The position numbers and the translations under genes were made by a program. Shown piece by piece: positions 27,018 through 35,357 of a stretch of 64,000 bases of DNA. The stretch's first letter is position 1. Each line of letters starts with the position of its first letter. The notes under the pieces are model-generated. The model made no database searches. It saw only the letters and a program-made list of their open reading frames with translations, and had not been told where the DNA came from. Location of the stretch: positions 186,001-250,000 of the forward strand of contig NZ_OY782495.1 of NCBI RefSeq assembly GCF_963677715.1. The letters run 5' to 3'. This DNA comes from an uncultured Bacteroides sp. (GTDB lineage Bacteria > Bacteroidota > Bacteroidia > Bacteroidales > Bacteroidaceae).

Positions 27018-28859
27018 ATGAAAACAGCTATTATACTAATCTCCAGAAGTGGTTTTGCCGTGGCAGAGGTCATCAATCGTGAAATCACCGACAGCACTAT
27101 TTATTCCACTACAGAAACCGACAATTGTTGCAAGATAGGCAATGTGGCAGAGTTTATCGGCACCGGGTTTCATCATTTTGATGCCTTTGTTTTCATAGGT
27201 GCCATGGGCATTTGCGTACGTAGCATTGCTCCTTATCTGAAAGATAAACATACCGACCCTGCTGTGGTCAACGTAGACAGTACCGGCCAATCGGTTATCT
27301 CCGTGCTCTCCGGCCACGTAGGTGGTGCCAATGAGTTAACGCAGCACATAGCCAATGTATTGGGCGCAAAAGCTGTTGTTACCACACAAAGCGATAATAC
27401 CGGCAAATGGGCGCTGGATACATTGGGAAGCAAATATAACTGGGTTGCCACTCAACAGGGTGATAGCATGAACCACCTGATTGCTACTTTTGTCAATGAA
27501 GAACCGGTAGCGCTCCTGCTTCACATCAAAGATGCCGGAACACAATACCTGGAACGTACTTGTCCGCCAAACGTACACATCTTCTATCACCTCGATGACG
27601 TTGTCCAAGCAAATTATAAGCTGCTCATAGCCGTTACTCCTTGTACGCTCAACGCTACCATACCATTATTGCACTACCATCCCCGTGTGTTGCATCTTGG
27701 TGTGGGTTGTCGCAAAGATTGTCTGCCCGATGGAATCAGCACCTATATCCTCCAGGAGTTGGAGAAGCAACAGCTCTCTCCGCTTTCGATAGCTTCCGTT
27801 GCCACCATTGAACTAAAGAAAGATGAAGCTTTATTGGGAACCTTGCAACAAGCATTTTCCGCAAGCACCCTTCATATCTATACCGTCGAGGAGCTCAAAG
27901 AGATAGAAGTACCCCATCCATCGGAGAAAGTCTTTGAAGTGACAGGAGTCTATGGAGTAGCAGAATCTACCGCTTTGAAAAGTGCTCAAAACGGTCCGTT
28001 GCTCATTGAAAAGCAGAAAGGACTGCTTACGCAGGGCAATGATTTCACCTTTGCTCTGGCCATGCAGCGAGAGGTTGTTCGCGGTGGGCATATTGAGATT
28101 GTGGGCGCCGGCCCGGGTGACCCCGAGCTGGTATCCGTCAGAGGGCGCAGAATGCTTCAAGAAGCAGACCTTATCTTATACGCCGGCAGTTTGGTACCCC
28201 GTGAGTTGACTCTTTGTGCCAAAGAAGGTGCTACGGTACGCAGTTCAGCCTCCATGACTCTCGAAGAACAGTTTGCCATCATGAAAACCTTTTATGATAA
28301 AGGACTTTTTGTCGTTCGCTTGCATACGGGAGATCCCTGTATTTATGGTGCCATACAAGAGCAGATGGTCTTTTTCGACAAGTACGGCATGAGCTATCAT
28401 ATCACTCCGGGCATCTCCTCTTTTCAAGCTGCCGCAGCTGCTTTGCAGTCACAATTCACCATTCCCGAGAAGGTACAAACCATTATCCTTACCCGTGGTG
28501 AAGGTCGCACACCGATGCCGGAGAAAGAGAAACTTCATCTACTGGCTCGTTCACAGAGCACCATGTGCATTTATCTAAGTGCCGGAGTGGTAGATCAGGT
28601 AGAGAAAGAATTGCTAGAACACTATCCTCCCACAACACCTGTGGCTGCCTGCTATCGACTGACGTGGAAAGAGGAGCGTATCTATCGGGGAGAATTGAAG
28701 GATTTAGCCCGTATTGTGAAAGAGAATAACCTGACGCTTACCACCATGATTGTGGTGGGTGATGCCATTGGTAACCGAAAGGGACTGTCTCATCTATATT
28801 CATCTAAGTTTACTCATTTGTTCCGTCGCTCGGAAGAAGATCAAAAAGAAAAAGACTAA
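27018..28859 (+). CDS. Fusion: CbiG (cobalt-precorrin-5A hydrolase) and CbiF (cobalt-precorrin-4 C11-methyltransferase)
   Basis: A 613-residue fusion. CbiG occupies about 1-345 (FIGAMGICVRSIAPYLKDKHTDPAVV, SVLSGHVGGANELT and HLGVGCRKDC). CbiF occupies about 355-613 (IVGAGPGDPELVSVRGRRML, YAGSLV, LHTGDPCIYGA and TPGISSFQAAAA). The two activities follow each other in ring contraction, CbiF methylating C11 and CbiG opening the lactone with loss of acetaldehyde. CbiG shows this is the oxygen-independent, early-cobalt route. I chose the ATG at 27018; the one at 26976 lies inside cbiET. Confidence 0.94.
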   Translation: MKTAIILISRSGFAVAEVINREITDSTIYSTTETDNCCKIGNVAEFIGTGFHHFDAFVFIGAMGICVRSIAPYLKDKHTDPAVVNVDSTGQSVISVLSGHVGGANELTQHIANVLGAKAVVTTQSDNTGKWALDTLGSKYNWVATQQGDSMNHLIATFVNEEPVALLLHIKDAGTQYLERTCPPNVHIFYHLDDVVQANYKLLIAVTPCTLNATIPLLHYHPRVLHLGVGCRKDCLPDGISTYILQELEKQQLSPLSIASVATIELKKDEALLGTLQQAFSASTLHIYTVEELKEIEVPHPSEKVFEVTGVYGVAESTALKSAQNGPLLIEKQKGLLTQGNDFTFALAMQREVVRGGHIEIVGAGPGDPELVSVRGRRMLQEADLILYAGSLVPRELTLCAKEGATVRSSASMTLEEQFAIMKTFYDKGLFVVRLHTGDPCIYGAIQEQMVFFDKYGMSYHITPGISSFQAAAAALQSQFTIPEKVQTIILTRGEGRTPMPEKEKLHLLARSQSTMCIYLSAGVVDQVEKELLEHYPPTTPVAACYRLTWKEERIYRGELKDLARIVKENNLTLTTMIVVGDAIGNRKGLSHLYSSKFTHLFRRSEEDQKEKD

Positions 28860-28941
28860 TTTTGCTCAATTAGAATATAAATAACTAGCCATTGAACAGA
28901 GAAGATAAAACATAGAGATTAATAAACAGAAAGAGCAAATT

Positions 28942-30774
28942 ATGATTTTAATTCTTGGAGGAACCACTGAAGGAAAAGCTGCCGTACGGGTAGTTGATGA
29001 AGCCGGACAGCCTTATTATTATTCTACCAGAGGTGAATGGCAGGAAGTATCCTGTTTGCATGGAACCCGTTTGTCTGGTGAAATGGATAAAGAAGCGATG
29101 CTGCGTTTCTGCCAAGAAAATAAAATTCATCTTTTAATCGATGCTGCTCATCCGTTTGCCGTACAACTACACCAAAACATTGCAGATGCTGCAGAGGAAC
29201 TAAGCCTGCCTGTAATACGCTATGAACGGATTTATCCTGCCCGTGATGAAGACTTTGTGTGGTGTGAGGACTATGAAGATGCACTGCTAAAGTTAGAAAC
29301 AAGAGGCATTCAACGGCTATTGGCACTTACGGGGGTACAGACAATAGGCAAACTTCGTCGTTATTGGACGAATCATACCTGCTGGTTCAGGATTCTTGAA
29401 AGAGAATCTTCCGTTCAATTGGCTAAAAATGAGAGCTTTCCTGTTGATAACCTCTGCTTTTATCATCCCGATGAATCGGAACGAACTTTATTAGAGAAGC
29501 TCTCTCCGGATGCCATTATCACCAAAGAGAGCGGTGAATCGGGTGGATTTGCAGAAAAGGTGAATGCAGCTGCTGAAAAGGGAATTCCTATATTTGTTGT
29601 TAAACGCCCTTTGTTGCCGGATGGATTTTATCCGGTAGATGGAGATCATGGATTGCGGAAAGCCATCGAACAGCTATTGCCAGGTTTCTTTCCTTTACGA
29701 ACCGGATTTACTACGGGAAGTTGTGCTACGGCAGCCGCTGTAGCCGCACTAAATCACCTATTCACCGAACAGGAACAGCAGCAGAGTACAATTATCTTAC
29801 CCGACGGAGAGCATATTTCGTTGTGTGTGAAGGAGAGCACGCTTCTCTCCGACTCTTCCGCCAAAGCCATAGTCATTAAGGATGCCGGAGATGATCCCGA
29901 TGTGACAAACGGAATTGAAATTGTGGCAGAAGTCTCGATTATTTGGGAAAAGAGTTGTAGTACAGCAACCATTCCTCCTATCATTCTTTGTGGTGGCCCA
30001 GGTGTAGGCAGAGTTACTCTTCCCGGGTTGGGGTTAGAGATTGGCGGACCGGCTATTAATCTCACTCCCCGCACAATGATTAGAGAAAACCTGATAGGCT
30101 TGTTAGACAAAGCACCGTATCCTCTTGCTTCCATTACGGTAACAATCTCTGTTCCTACCGGAGTCGAGATTGCTAAACGCACCTTCAACCCTCGTTTAGG
30201 AATAGAGAACGGTATCTCTATCATTGGTACCTCAGGCATTGTGAAACCTTTCTCCTTGGAGGCTTTTGTTAATTCCATCCGCAAGGAGATTGAAGTGGCC
30301 AAAGCTACGGGAAGCGAACGTTTGGTTATTAACTCAGGTGCAAAGAGCGAACGTTTTGTTTGCAAGCTTTATCCTGAATTGCCTGCACAAGCTTTTGTGC
30401 ACTACGGAAACTTTATTGGAGAAACAATTCAAATTGCTGCAGAGCTTTCTATCAGCAAGGTCACGATGGGTATTATGATTGGGAAAGCAGTGAAACTCGC
30501 AGAAGGTGCACTGGATACACATAGTAAGAATGTGACGATGAATAAGGTCTTTTTGCAATCAGTAGCTCGCGAAGCCGGATGTACTGCTCAGAGCATCGAT
30601 TCCATCGACAAGATAACTCTTGCCAGGGAATTGTGGACACTCCTGTCTACTGAAGAACAACCGGCTTTCTTTTCTCTGCTGATACAACATTGCCGGAAGC
30701 ATGCCGCCCCTCTCTTACCGGATGGAGAACTGACTATTGTGCTACTAACCGAAGGGGGAGAAGTCTTTAAATAA
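28942..30774 (+). CDS. Fusion: CbiJ (cobalt-precorrin-6A reductase) and CbiD (C1-methyltransferase)
   Basis: A 610-residue fusion. Residues 1 to about 245 are CbiJ/CobK (MILILGGTTEGKAAV, DAAHPFAVQLHQN and ITKESGESGGFAEKV). From about 250 on is CbiD, with its hallmark RTGFTTGSCATAAAVA, followed by GVGRVTLPGLGLEIGGPAIN and TMGIMIGKAVKLAEG. CbiD methylates C1 and CbiJ then reduces the ring with NAD(P)H. It starts 82 bases after cbiGF, and its last 8 bases overlap the convergent btuD. Confidence 0.94.
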   Translation: MILILGGTTEGKAAVRVVDEAGQPYYYSTRGEWQEVSCLHGTRLSGEMDKEAMLRFCQENKIHLLIDAAHPFAVQLHQNIADAAEELSLPVIRYERIYPARDEDFVWCEDYEDALLKLETRGIQRLLALTGVQTIGKLRRYWTNHTCWFRILERESSVQLAKNESFPVDNLCFYHPDESERTLLEKLSPDAIITKESGESGGFAEKVNAAAEKGIPIFVVKRPLLPDGFYPVDGDHGLRKAIEQLLPGFFPLRTGFTTGSCATAAAVAALNHLFTEQEQQQSTIILPDGEHISLCVKESTLLSDSSAKAIVIKDAGDDPDVTNGIEIVAEVSIIWEKSCSTATIPPIILCGGPGVGRVTLPGLGLEIGGPAINLTPRTMIRENLIGLLDKAPYPLASITVTISVPTGVEIAKRTFNPRLGIENGISIIGTSGIVKPFSLEAFVNSIRKEIEVAKATGSERLVINSGAKSERFVCKLYPELPAQAFVHYGNFIGETIQIAAELSISKVTMGIMIGKAVKLAEGALDTHSKNVTMNKVFLQSVAREAGCTAQSIDSIDKITLARELWTLLSTEEQPAFFSLLIQHCRKHAAPLLPDGELTIVLLTEGGEVFK

Positions 30775-31825
30775 CAGCAGGACTATCGTTTTGCTTATGA
30801 GGAAGTTCGGTAAGGAAACGCTCCACAACTTCCAGCATTTCTTCGATGGAATCTACAGTAACGGTTTCATTATTAGGCGTATGAAGTACATATACACTAT
30901 CTTTCAACTCTCCCGTTTCTATAAAAAAGTCCGATTCAATCGTTCTACTTGCCAAAATGCCGTTCCGTTGCAATGCCTTTCGGGCCATCGCATACTTTTG
31001 TCCGTGTCCCGCCAGTCGCAACTCATGGGTATACATATTGTCTACCCGAAACAATCCCGTTTCCCGATCAAACATAATTCCCTTACGGGCAAAGAAATTG
31101 CTCAGACTCCCGTTCAGAGATAAATCTTCCGGAGTACCTATAGCCATCCCGTTTGTTTTATCCATCAACCAAATCTTATCCGCCACTTGCAACGCCAGTT
31201 CCAAGTCGTGTGTAGAGAGAAAAATTGTTTTACCCGTTTGCCTGCTCAGGTGGTGTAACAGTTGCATCATTTCCACTTTACTCGGAAAATCAAGAAAAGC
31301 CGTCGGTTCATCGAGAAAAATAATCGGAGTCTCTTGTGCCAGTGCTTTGGCAATCATCACCTTCTGTCGCTCGCCGTCACTCAGTGTGTGTACCATCCTG
31401 TGTATCAGCTCTTCCACTTTCACCATGGCCACCGAACGCTTCACTACTTCCTTATCCTCCTTACTCAGCTTGCCCCAGAAACCCGTATACGGACTCCTTC
31501 CCAAACCCACCAACTCTTCTACCGTCATGTTGCGCACACTGCATTTATCCGTCAGCACCACACTAATCACGGTCGATAACTCACTGTCCGTATAGTCGGT
31601 AATATCCTTTCCCTCAATCAGAATCTGTCCGCTCAGTTTAGGTTGAAAAGCCGATAATGTGCGTAGCAACGTCGATTTTCCCACTCCGTTGGCACCGAGT
31701 AAGCAAGTCAGTTCGCCACTATTAATGCCCGCATCAATATCCGTAGCCACCACTTTGGTGCTACTTTTCTCCACATAACCAATGGAGAGAGAAGCTATAC
31801 GTATTGTTTCGTTCTTTAGTTTCAT
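30767..31825 (-). CDS. btuD: Corrinoid ABC transporter ATPase (BtuD-like) with C-terminal extension
   Basis: A 352-residue ABC ATPase. Walker A LLGANGVGKSTLL (about 42-54), signature LSDGERQKVMIAKAL, Walker B IIFLDEPTAFLD and the switch histidine in STHDLEL. About 95 residues follow the nucleotide-binding domain (from ARKALQRNGILAS to the end), more than in E. coli BtuD and of unknown function. It is directly joined to the permease gene (zero gap). The neighbourhood makes vitamin B12 or cobinamide the likely cargo. Iron-siderophore ATPases share the fold, so specificity rests on context. Confidence 0.9.
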   Translation of the reverse strand: MKLKNETIRIASLSIGYVEKSSTKVVATDIDAGINSGELTCLLGANGVGKSTLLRTLSAFQPKLSGQILIEGKDITDYTDSELSTVISVVLTDKCSVRNMTVEELVGLGRSPYTGFWGKLSKEDKEVVKRSVAMVKVEELIHRMVHTLSDGERQKVMIAKALAQETPIIFLDEPTAFLDFPSKVEMMQLLHHLSRQTGKTIFLSTHDLELALQVADKIWLMDKTNGMAIGTPEDLSLNGSLSNFFARKGIMFDRETGLFRVDNMYTHELRLAGHGQKYAMARKALQRNGILASRTIESDFFIETGELKDSVYVLHTPNNETVTVDSIEEMLEVVERFLTELPHKQNDSPAVI

Positions 31826-32863
31826 TTATTCGTTCAATTCATTTTTTCTTTTCCTGAACAATACCGAAGCCACTATCGGTGCTCCTACCAGAGCTGTTAC
31901 CGAATTGATGGGCAATGCCCCTTCAAACCCCGGCATACGTGCTATCAGATTGCATACCAGTGCCAGCGAAGCTCCTACCAGAAGCACGGCAGGCATAAGA
32001 ATACGGTGATCGGAAGTATGGAAAATAGCCCGCGAAAGATGAGGAACCGCCAGCCCCAGAAACATAATCGGTCCGCAGTAAGCCGTTACGATGGCAACCA
32101 AAACGCCCGAACAGGTAATGACCAATACCCGTGCCCGTTTAATGTTCAATCCCAGGTTACGGGCATAACCCTCTCCCAGCAACATCAGGTTTAGTGTCTT
32201 TATCAACAAAAAAGAGAGAGGAATAAGCACCACCATGATGCAAACAAACAAAATCATCTGATCACCCGATACACGTGCAAAGCTCCCCAGCCCCCAGATC
32301 ACGTACGCCCTTATATCCTCTTCCACGCTAAAGTACTTCAACACCCCGATAATAGCACTTGCCACATACCCTATCATCACACCGATAATCAGCAACGTTA
32401 CATTCCCTTTCACCTTTTGCGATACATATACAATCAACGCCATCACAGAAAGAGCCCCTATTATGGCAGCCAGTGAAAGAGCTACCTCACCGAAATATCC
32501 CAGACTGCTAAGAGCCACTCCTCCCAAACAACCCGAGAACAATACCACAAATGCTACTCCCATACTGGCTCCCGCACTGATACCCAATACCGAAGGCCCC
32601 GCCAACGGATTACGAAATACCGTCTGCATCTGCAATCCGCTAATTGATAAGCCCGCTCCTGCAACCAGTGCCGTGAGTGCCTGTGGTACCCGCGATTTCA
32701 ACACAATGTTCTGCCAGATAATCGGTTCCTGCTTCCCCCCGAACAAAATCCTTGTAATGGAATCAAGCGGAATATCCACCGAACCAAGTAACAGATTTAG
32801 TAAGAAGAATAAGAATATAGATGCCACGATAAGCGACATAAGAAGTGCAGTATGTCGTTTCAT
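31826..32863 (-). CDS. btuC: Corrinoid ABC transporter permease (BtuC-like, FecCD family)
   Basis: A 345-residue polytopic permease of the FecCD type with about nine or ten TM helices. Typical motifs are GLQMQTVFRNPLAGPSVLGISAGASMGVA near residue 70 and GPIMFLGLAVPHLSRAIFHTSDHR near 265. It would pass the corrinoid delivered by BtuF across the inner membrane. It lies 6 bases after btuF and ends at the btuD start, so the three form one unit. Confidence 0.92.
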   Translation of the reverse strand: MKRHTALLMSLIVASIFLFFLLNLLLGSVDIPLDSITRILFGGKQEPIIWQNIVLKSRVPQALTALVAGAGLSISGLQMQTVFRNPLAGPSVLGISAGASMGVAFVVLFSGCLGGVALSSLGYFGEVALSLAAIIGALSVMALIVYVSQKVKGNVTLLIIGVMIGYVASAIIGVLKYFSVEEDIRAYVIWGLGSFARVSGDQMILFVCIMVVLIPLSFLLIKTLNLMLLGEGYARNLGLNIKRARVLVITCSGVLVAIVTAYCGPIMFLGLAVPHLSRAIFHTSDHRILMPAVLLVGASLALVCNLIARMPGFEGALPINSVTALVGAPIVASVLFRKRKNELNE

Positions 32864-32869
32864 TCACTC

Positions 32870-34027
32870 TTATTTTAGTAATTCATAATACGTAGGTGTG
32901 TGTCCTGTCAGCAAGTCGGGGTGAAACACTTTTATCAGATCCGCCAGAACAACTTCAGGTTCGGTAGGCATACTCTCATAGAACGGTCTTTGCTGCATGT
33001 TGCAATAAATCACCTTCTTCTCACGAAACGCCCTGAAATCGGCATAACGCACATCCTCTGTCTTTAGTGCTTCGTAAGAATATGTTCCGTCGAAACTATT
33101 CACAATACGCCAATAGTCCGCATTCTCCGCCTGACTGTATACCGTTTCAAAATCAAGCATTACTCCACCCGATCTCGGATCATCTTTTAAAAAGTAGTCG
33201 GCCCCCGCATCCCGAAACAGTTGAGCCAGAAAACTCTTTCCACCCACTGCATACCAGTTACCCCCGCGCAACTCACCGCTAAATACCACCGGACGCTTTT
33301 TTACTTTGTCCGTCAACTCTTTCAGTTGGTTATATCGTTTCTCAATGGTCATAAATTTCCGGTTGGCCTCCGCTTCCAGTCCCGTAAACAAAGCAATGAA
33401 CTTTATCCATTCCGCCTGTCCCAGCGGAGTCATCTCCTTGTAACCCAGGTGCGGTACCAACGGAATGCCCACTTCGCGCATAGCATCATATCCTCCCCGC
33501 TTAAACGGCGATATAAAGATCACATCCGGATTCACCCCCATAATCACCTCATTATCGAAGTTCCCCTCTATACCTATCTTTTGAGTCATTCCACTCTTCA
33601 AACGCCCGTTCATCTCTTTATTGAATAAATGCCTGGAGCTCGTTATACCCACCACAAACTTCAGCGCATCCAGCTTTATGAAGTTAGACAGTTGCAGAGA
33701 CGTCATGCAAATCACCCGTCGCACCGGTGTTTCAATCACCGTATAGTCCGCCGGAATGCCCGACGGCTTCGTACCTCTCGGCACCAACGCAAAATGATAA
33801 GCGCGGCTCCCCTTCTTCTGAGGGTCCCGCACATCCAGCAGGCAGTAATTGCCCGTATAAGTCACCCTGAATCCTTTGGCATATTTCGGCACGATGTGCG
33901 TACTCAGCGTATCTGCACCCATTTCCGTTTGAGCTGACGTTGAGTCTCCGTTATTTTTTGATTTCGAATGGCAACTTGTACAAATCAGGCAAGTAATCAG
34001 GCAACAACCCAGAAGAGTTTCTTTCAT
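32870..34027 (-). CDS. btuF: Corrinoid-binding lipoprotein (BtuF-like)
   Basis: A 385-residue substrate-binding protein of the helical-backbone type. The N-terminus MKETLLGCCLITCLICTSC has a lipoprotein signal with likely acylated Cys19. ETPVRRVICMTSLQLSNFIKLDAL begins the periplasmic binding domain. Between the lipid anchor and that domain are about 80 extra residues, as in Bacteroidetes relatives. First gene of btuFCD. It has its own promoter, back to back with that of cbiL, and no riboswitch. Confidence 0.88.
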   Translation of the reverse strand: MKETLLGCCLITCLICTSCHSKSKNNGDSTSAQTEMGADTLSTHIVPKYAKGFRVTYTGNYCLLDVRDPQKKGSRAYHFALVPRGTKPSGIPADYTVIETPVRRVICMTSLQLSNFIKLDALKFVVGITSSRHLFNKEMNGRLKSGMTQKIGIEGNFDNEVIMGVNPDVIFISPFKRGGYDAMREVGIPLVPHLGYKEMTPLGQAEWIKFIALFTGLEAEANRKFMTIEKRYNQLKELTDKVKKRPVVFSGELRGGNWYAVGGKSFLAQLFRDAGADYFLKDDPRSGGVMLDFETVYSQAENADYWRIVNSFDGTYSYEALKTEDVRYADFRAFREKKVIYCNMQQRPFYESMPTEPEVVLADLIKVFHPDLLTGHTPTYYELLK

Positions 34028-34073
34028 ATTCGGTAAATCTATCTATCACTTATTTTATAGTGAACAAAGATAC

Positions 34074-34081
34074 TCAATTAT
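34074..34081 (-). promoter_or_regulatory. -7 element of btuFCD
   Basis: The minus strand reads TATCTTTG, perfect TAnnTTTG, 46 bases before the btuF ATG. The leader is about 40 nucleotides with no B12 box. Confidence 0.45.
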
Positions 34082-34082
34082 T

Positions 34083-34114
34083 CTTGTTTACTACCGATAT
34101 TTTAAGCACTTTTG
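34083..34114 (+). promoter_or_regulatory. Candidate promoter of cbiL
   Basis: CTTG at 34083-34086 and CACTTTTG at 34107-34114 are spaced by 20 bases, close to the Bacteroidetes TTTG-N20-TAnnTTTG pattern with one mismatch in each half. It lies 31 bases before the cbiL ATG and back to back with the btuF promoter. Confidence 0.4.
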
Positions 34115-34145
34115 CACCTTTAAAAAAGCGTTAAGAACAACCATT

Positions 34146-34850
34146 ATGCATACCCCTATCCTGTTTGTTTCCCTGGGTCCCGGAGACCCCGAACTTATTA
34201 CCCTTAAAGGCCTCAAAGCCCTGCAGGCAGCCGATTGTGTTTTTTGTCCCGCCACTATAACCCGTAGCGGAAAGCAACTGTCCCGCTCTTCCGATATTGT
34301 AAAATCCCTGGGCATATCGGTCGATCATATCTTCCCTTTTCTGCTCCCCATGAGCAAAGACCGTTCGCAGGCTTTTCTGGCCTATGATTCCGTTTATGCC
34401 GATGCCATCAACCTCTATCGGCAAGGCAGGCAAGTCGTTATTGTAGCCGAAGGCGATGCCGGATTTTACTCCTCCATCCATTATGTATACGAAAAGCTAC
34501 AAGCAAATGCCGTTCCCGTAGAGCAGATAGCCGGTATCCCCGCATTCATCGCATCGGGTGCGTTGGCAGGCATGCACATTGTCAGTCAGGAAGAAAAGCT
34601 CATGGTACTTCCCGGCAATGTAAGTGCCGATGAATTGGACGATTATCTCAAAGAAGGATTTGTGCTTGTTATCATGAAACTCTCGCAATGCACGCAAGCA
34701 GTGCATCAACTCATCTCCCGTAGTTCCTATTACGCTTACCATTACTTTGAAAACGTAGGTACGGAGAAAGAATATTATACCCTAAACGCCGATGAATTGG
34801 TAGAAAAAGAATTTCCTTACTTCTCCCTGATGATTATCCGGAAGATATAA
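34146..34850 (+). CDS. cbiL: CbiL, (cobalt-)precorrin-2 C20-methyltransferase
   Basis: A 234-residue SAM-dependent methyltransferase of the tetrapyrrole family: LFVSLGPGDPELITLKGLKAL, VIVAEGDAGFYSSIHYVYEKL and IAGIPAFIASGAL are the CbiL/CobI segments. It performs the first methylation after cobalt insertion. It is monocistronic, with its own candidate promoter and a terminator, separated from the main cbi operon by the btuFCD genes on the other strand. It completes the methylation set of the window. Confidence 0.93.
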   Translation: MHTPILFVSLGPGDPELITLKGLKALQAADCVFCPATITRSGKQLSRSSDIVKSLGISVDHIFPFLLPMSKDRSQAFLAYDSVYADAINLYRQGRQVVIVAEGDAGFYSSIHYVYEKLQANAVPVEQIAGIPAFIASGALAGMHIVSQEEKLMVLPGNVSADELDDYLKEGFVLVIMKLSQCTQAVHQLISRSSYYAYHYFENVGTEKEYYTLNADELVEKEFPYFSLMIIRKI

Positions 34851-34889
34851 AAAAAGCCTGTTCATCGAAGAACAAGCTTTTATCTTTTT
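34850..34889 (+). terminator. Intrinsic terminator of cbiL
   Basis: AAAAGCCTGTTC pairs with GAACAAGCTTTT (one mismatch), starting just after the cbiL stop codon, and is followed by TATCTTTTT. It also sits at the 3' side of the convergent tRNA cluster. Confidence 0.75.
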
Positions 34890-34890
34890 G

Positions 34891-34963
34891 AGCGAAAGAC
34901 GGGACTCGGACCCGCGACCCTAACCTTGGCAAGGTTATGCTCTACCAACTGAGCTACTTTCGC
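34891..34963 (-). tRNA. tRNA-Gly (anticodon GCC)
   Basis: The 73-base cloverleaf starts GCGAAAGTAGCTCAGTTGG and ends in CTTTCGC plus discriminator T. The 7-bp acceptor stem pairs perfectly. The anticodon loop TTGCCAA gives GCC, and the T-arm contains GGTCCGAGTCCC. CCA is not encoded. Identical to the copy at 35222-35294. Confidence 0.97.
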
Positions 34964-34994
34964 AATCATACTCTCTGTGATATTGTGATATTAG

Positions 34995-35078
34995 TGAAGA
35001 GAATGAGACTCGAACTCACACGACATAACTGTCACTACCCCCTCAAAGTAGCGCGTCTACCAATTCCGCCATCCCTCC
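34995..35078 (-). tRNA. tRNA-Leu (anticodon GAG)
   Basis: An 84-base class II tRNA with a long variable arm. It starts GGAGGGATGGCGGAATTGG and ends TCTCTTC with discriminator A. The anticodon loop TTGAGGG gives GAG. The acceptor stem contains two G-U pairs. Confidence 0.93.
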
Positions 35079-35115
35079 AATACCTCAAATCAATCAAACA
35101 GCCTCTTCACCTTAG

Positions 35116-35198
35116 TGCCCAGAACAAGACTCGAACTTGCACGTCATTGCTAACACTAGTACCTGAAACTAGCGCGTCTACCATTCCGCCACCTGGGC
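35116..35198 (-). tRNA. tRNA-Leu (anticodon CAG)
   Basis: An 83-base class II tRNA starting GCCCAGGTGGCGGAATGG. The anticodon stem CTAGT/ACTAG encloses the loop TTCAGGT, giving CAG. It has a long variable arm, the acceptor partner TCTGGGC and discriminator A. Confidence 0.94.
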
Positions 35199-35221
35199 AA
35201 GGAGATAGAAACTGTTCTCTG

Positions 35222-35294
35222 AGCGAAAGACGGGACTCGGACCCGCGACCCTAACCTTGGCAAGGTTATGCTCTACCAACTGAGCTACTTTCGC
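35222..35294 (-). tRNA. tRNA-Gly (anticodon GCC), second copy
   Basis: The same 73-base sequence as the tRNA at 34891. It is the first gene of the minus-strand cluster Gly-Leu-Leu-Gly, in which spacers are 23-37 bases, so the four are probably one precursor. Confidence 0.97.
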
Positions 35295-35357
35295 GATTGC
35301 GGATGCAAAGGTAGATATTTTGCGTAAATCTGCAAATAATCCACTTGTTTTTTTAAT

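Noticed and set aside
29754-30365. Long open frame on the minus strand opposite the CbiD domain
   Set aside because: It lies entirely inside a well-recognised coding region on the other strand and its translation resembles no protein; a frame shadow.
34937-35254. Open frame of 105 residues across the tRNA cluster
   Set aside because: It overlaps two tRNA-Leu genes and part of tRNA-Gly and has no protein-like pattern.
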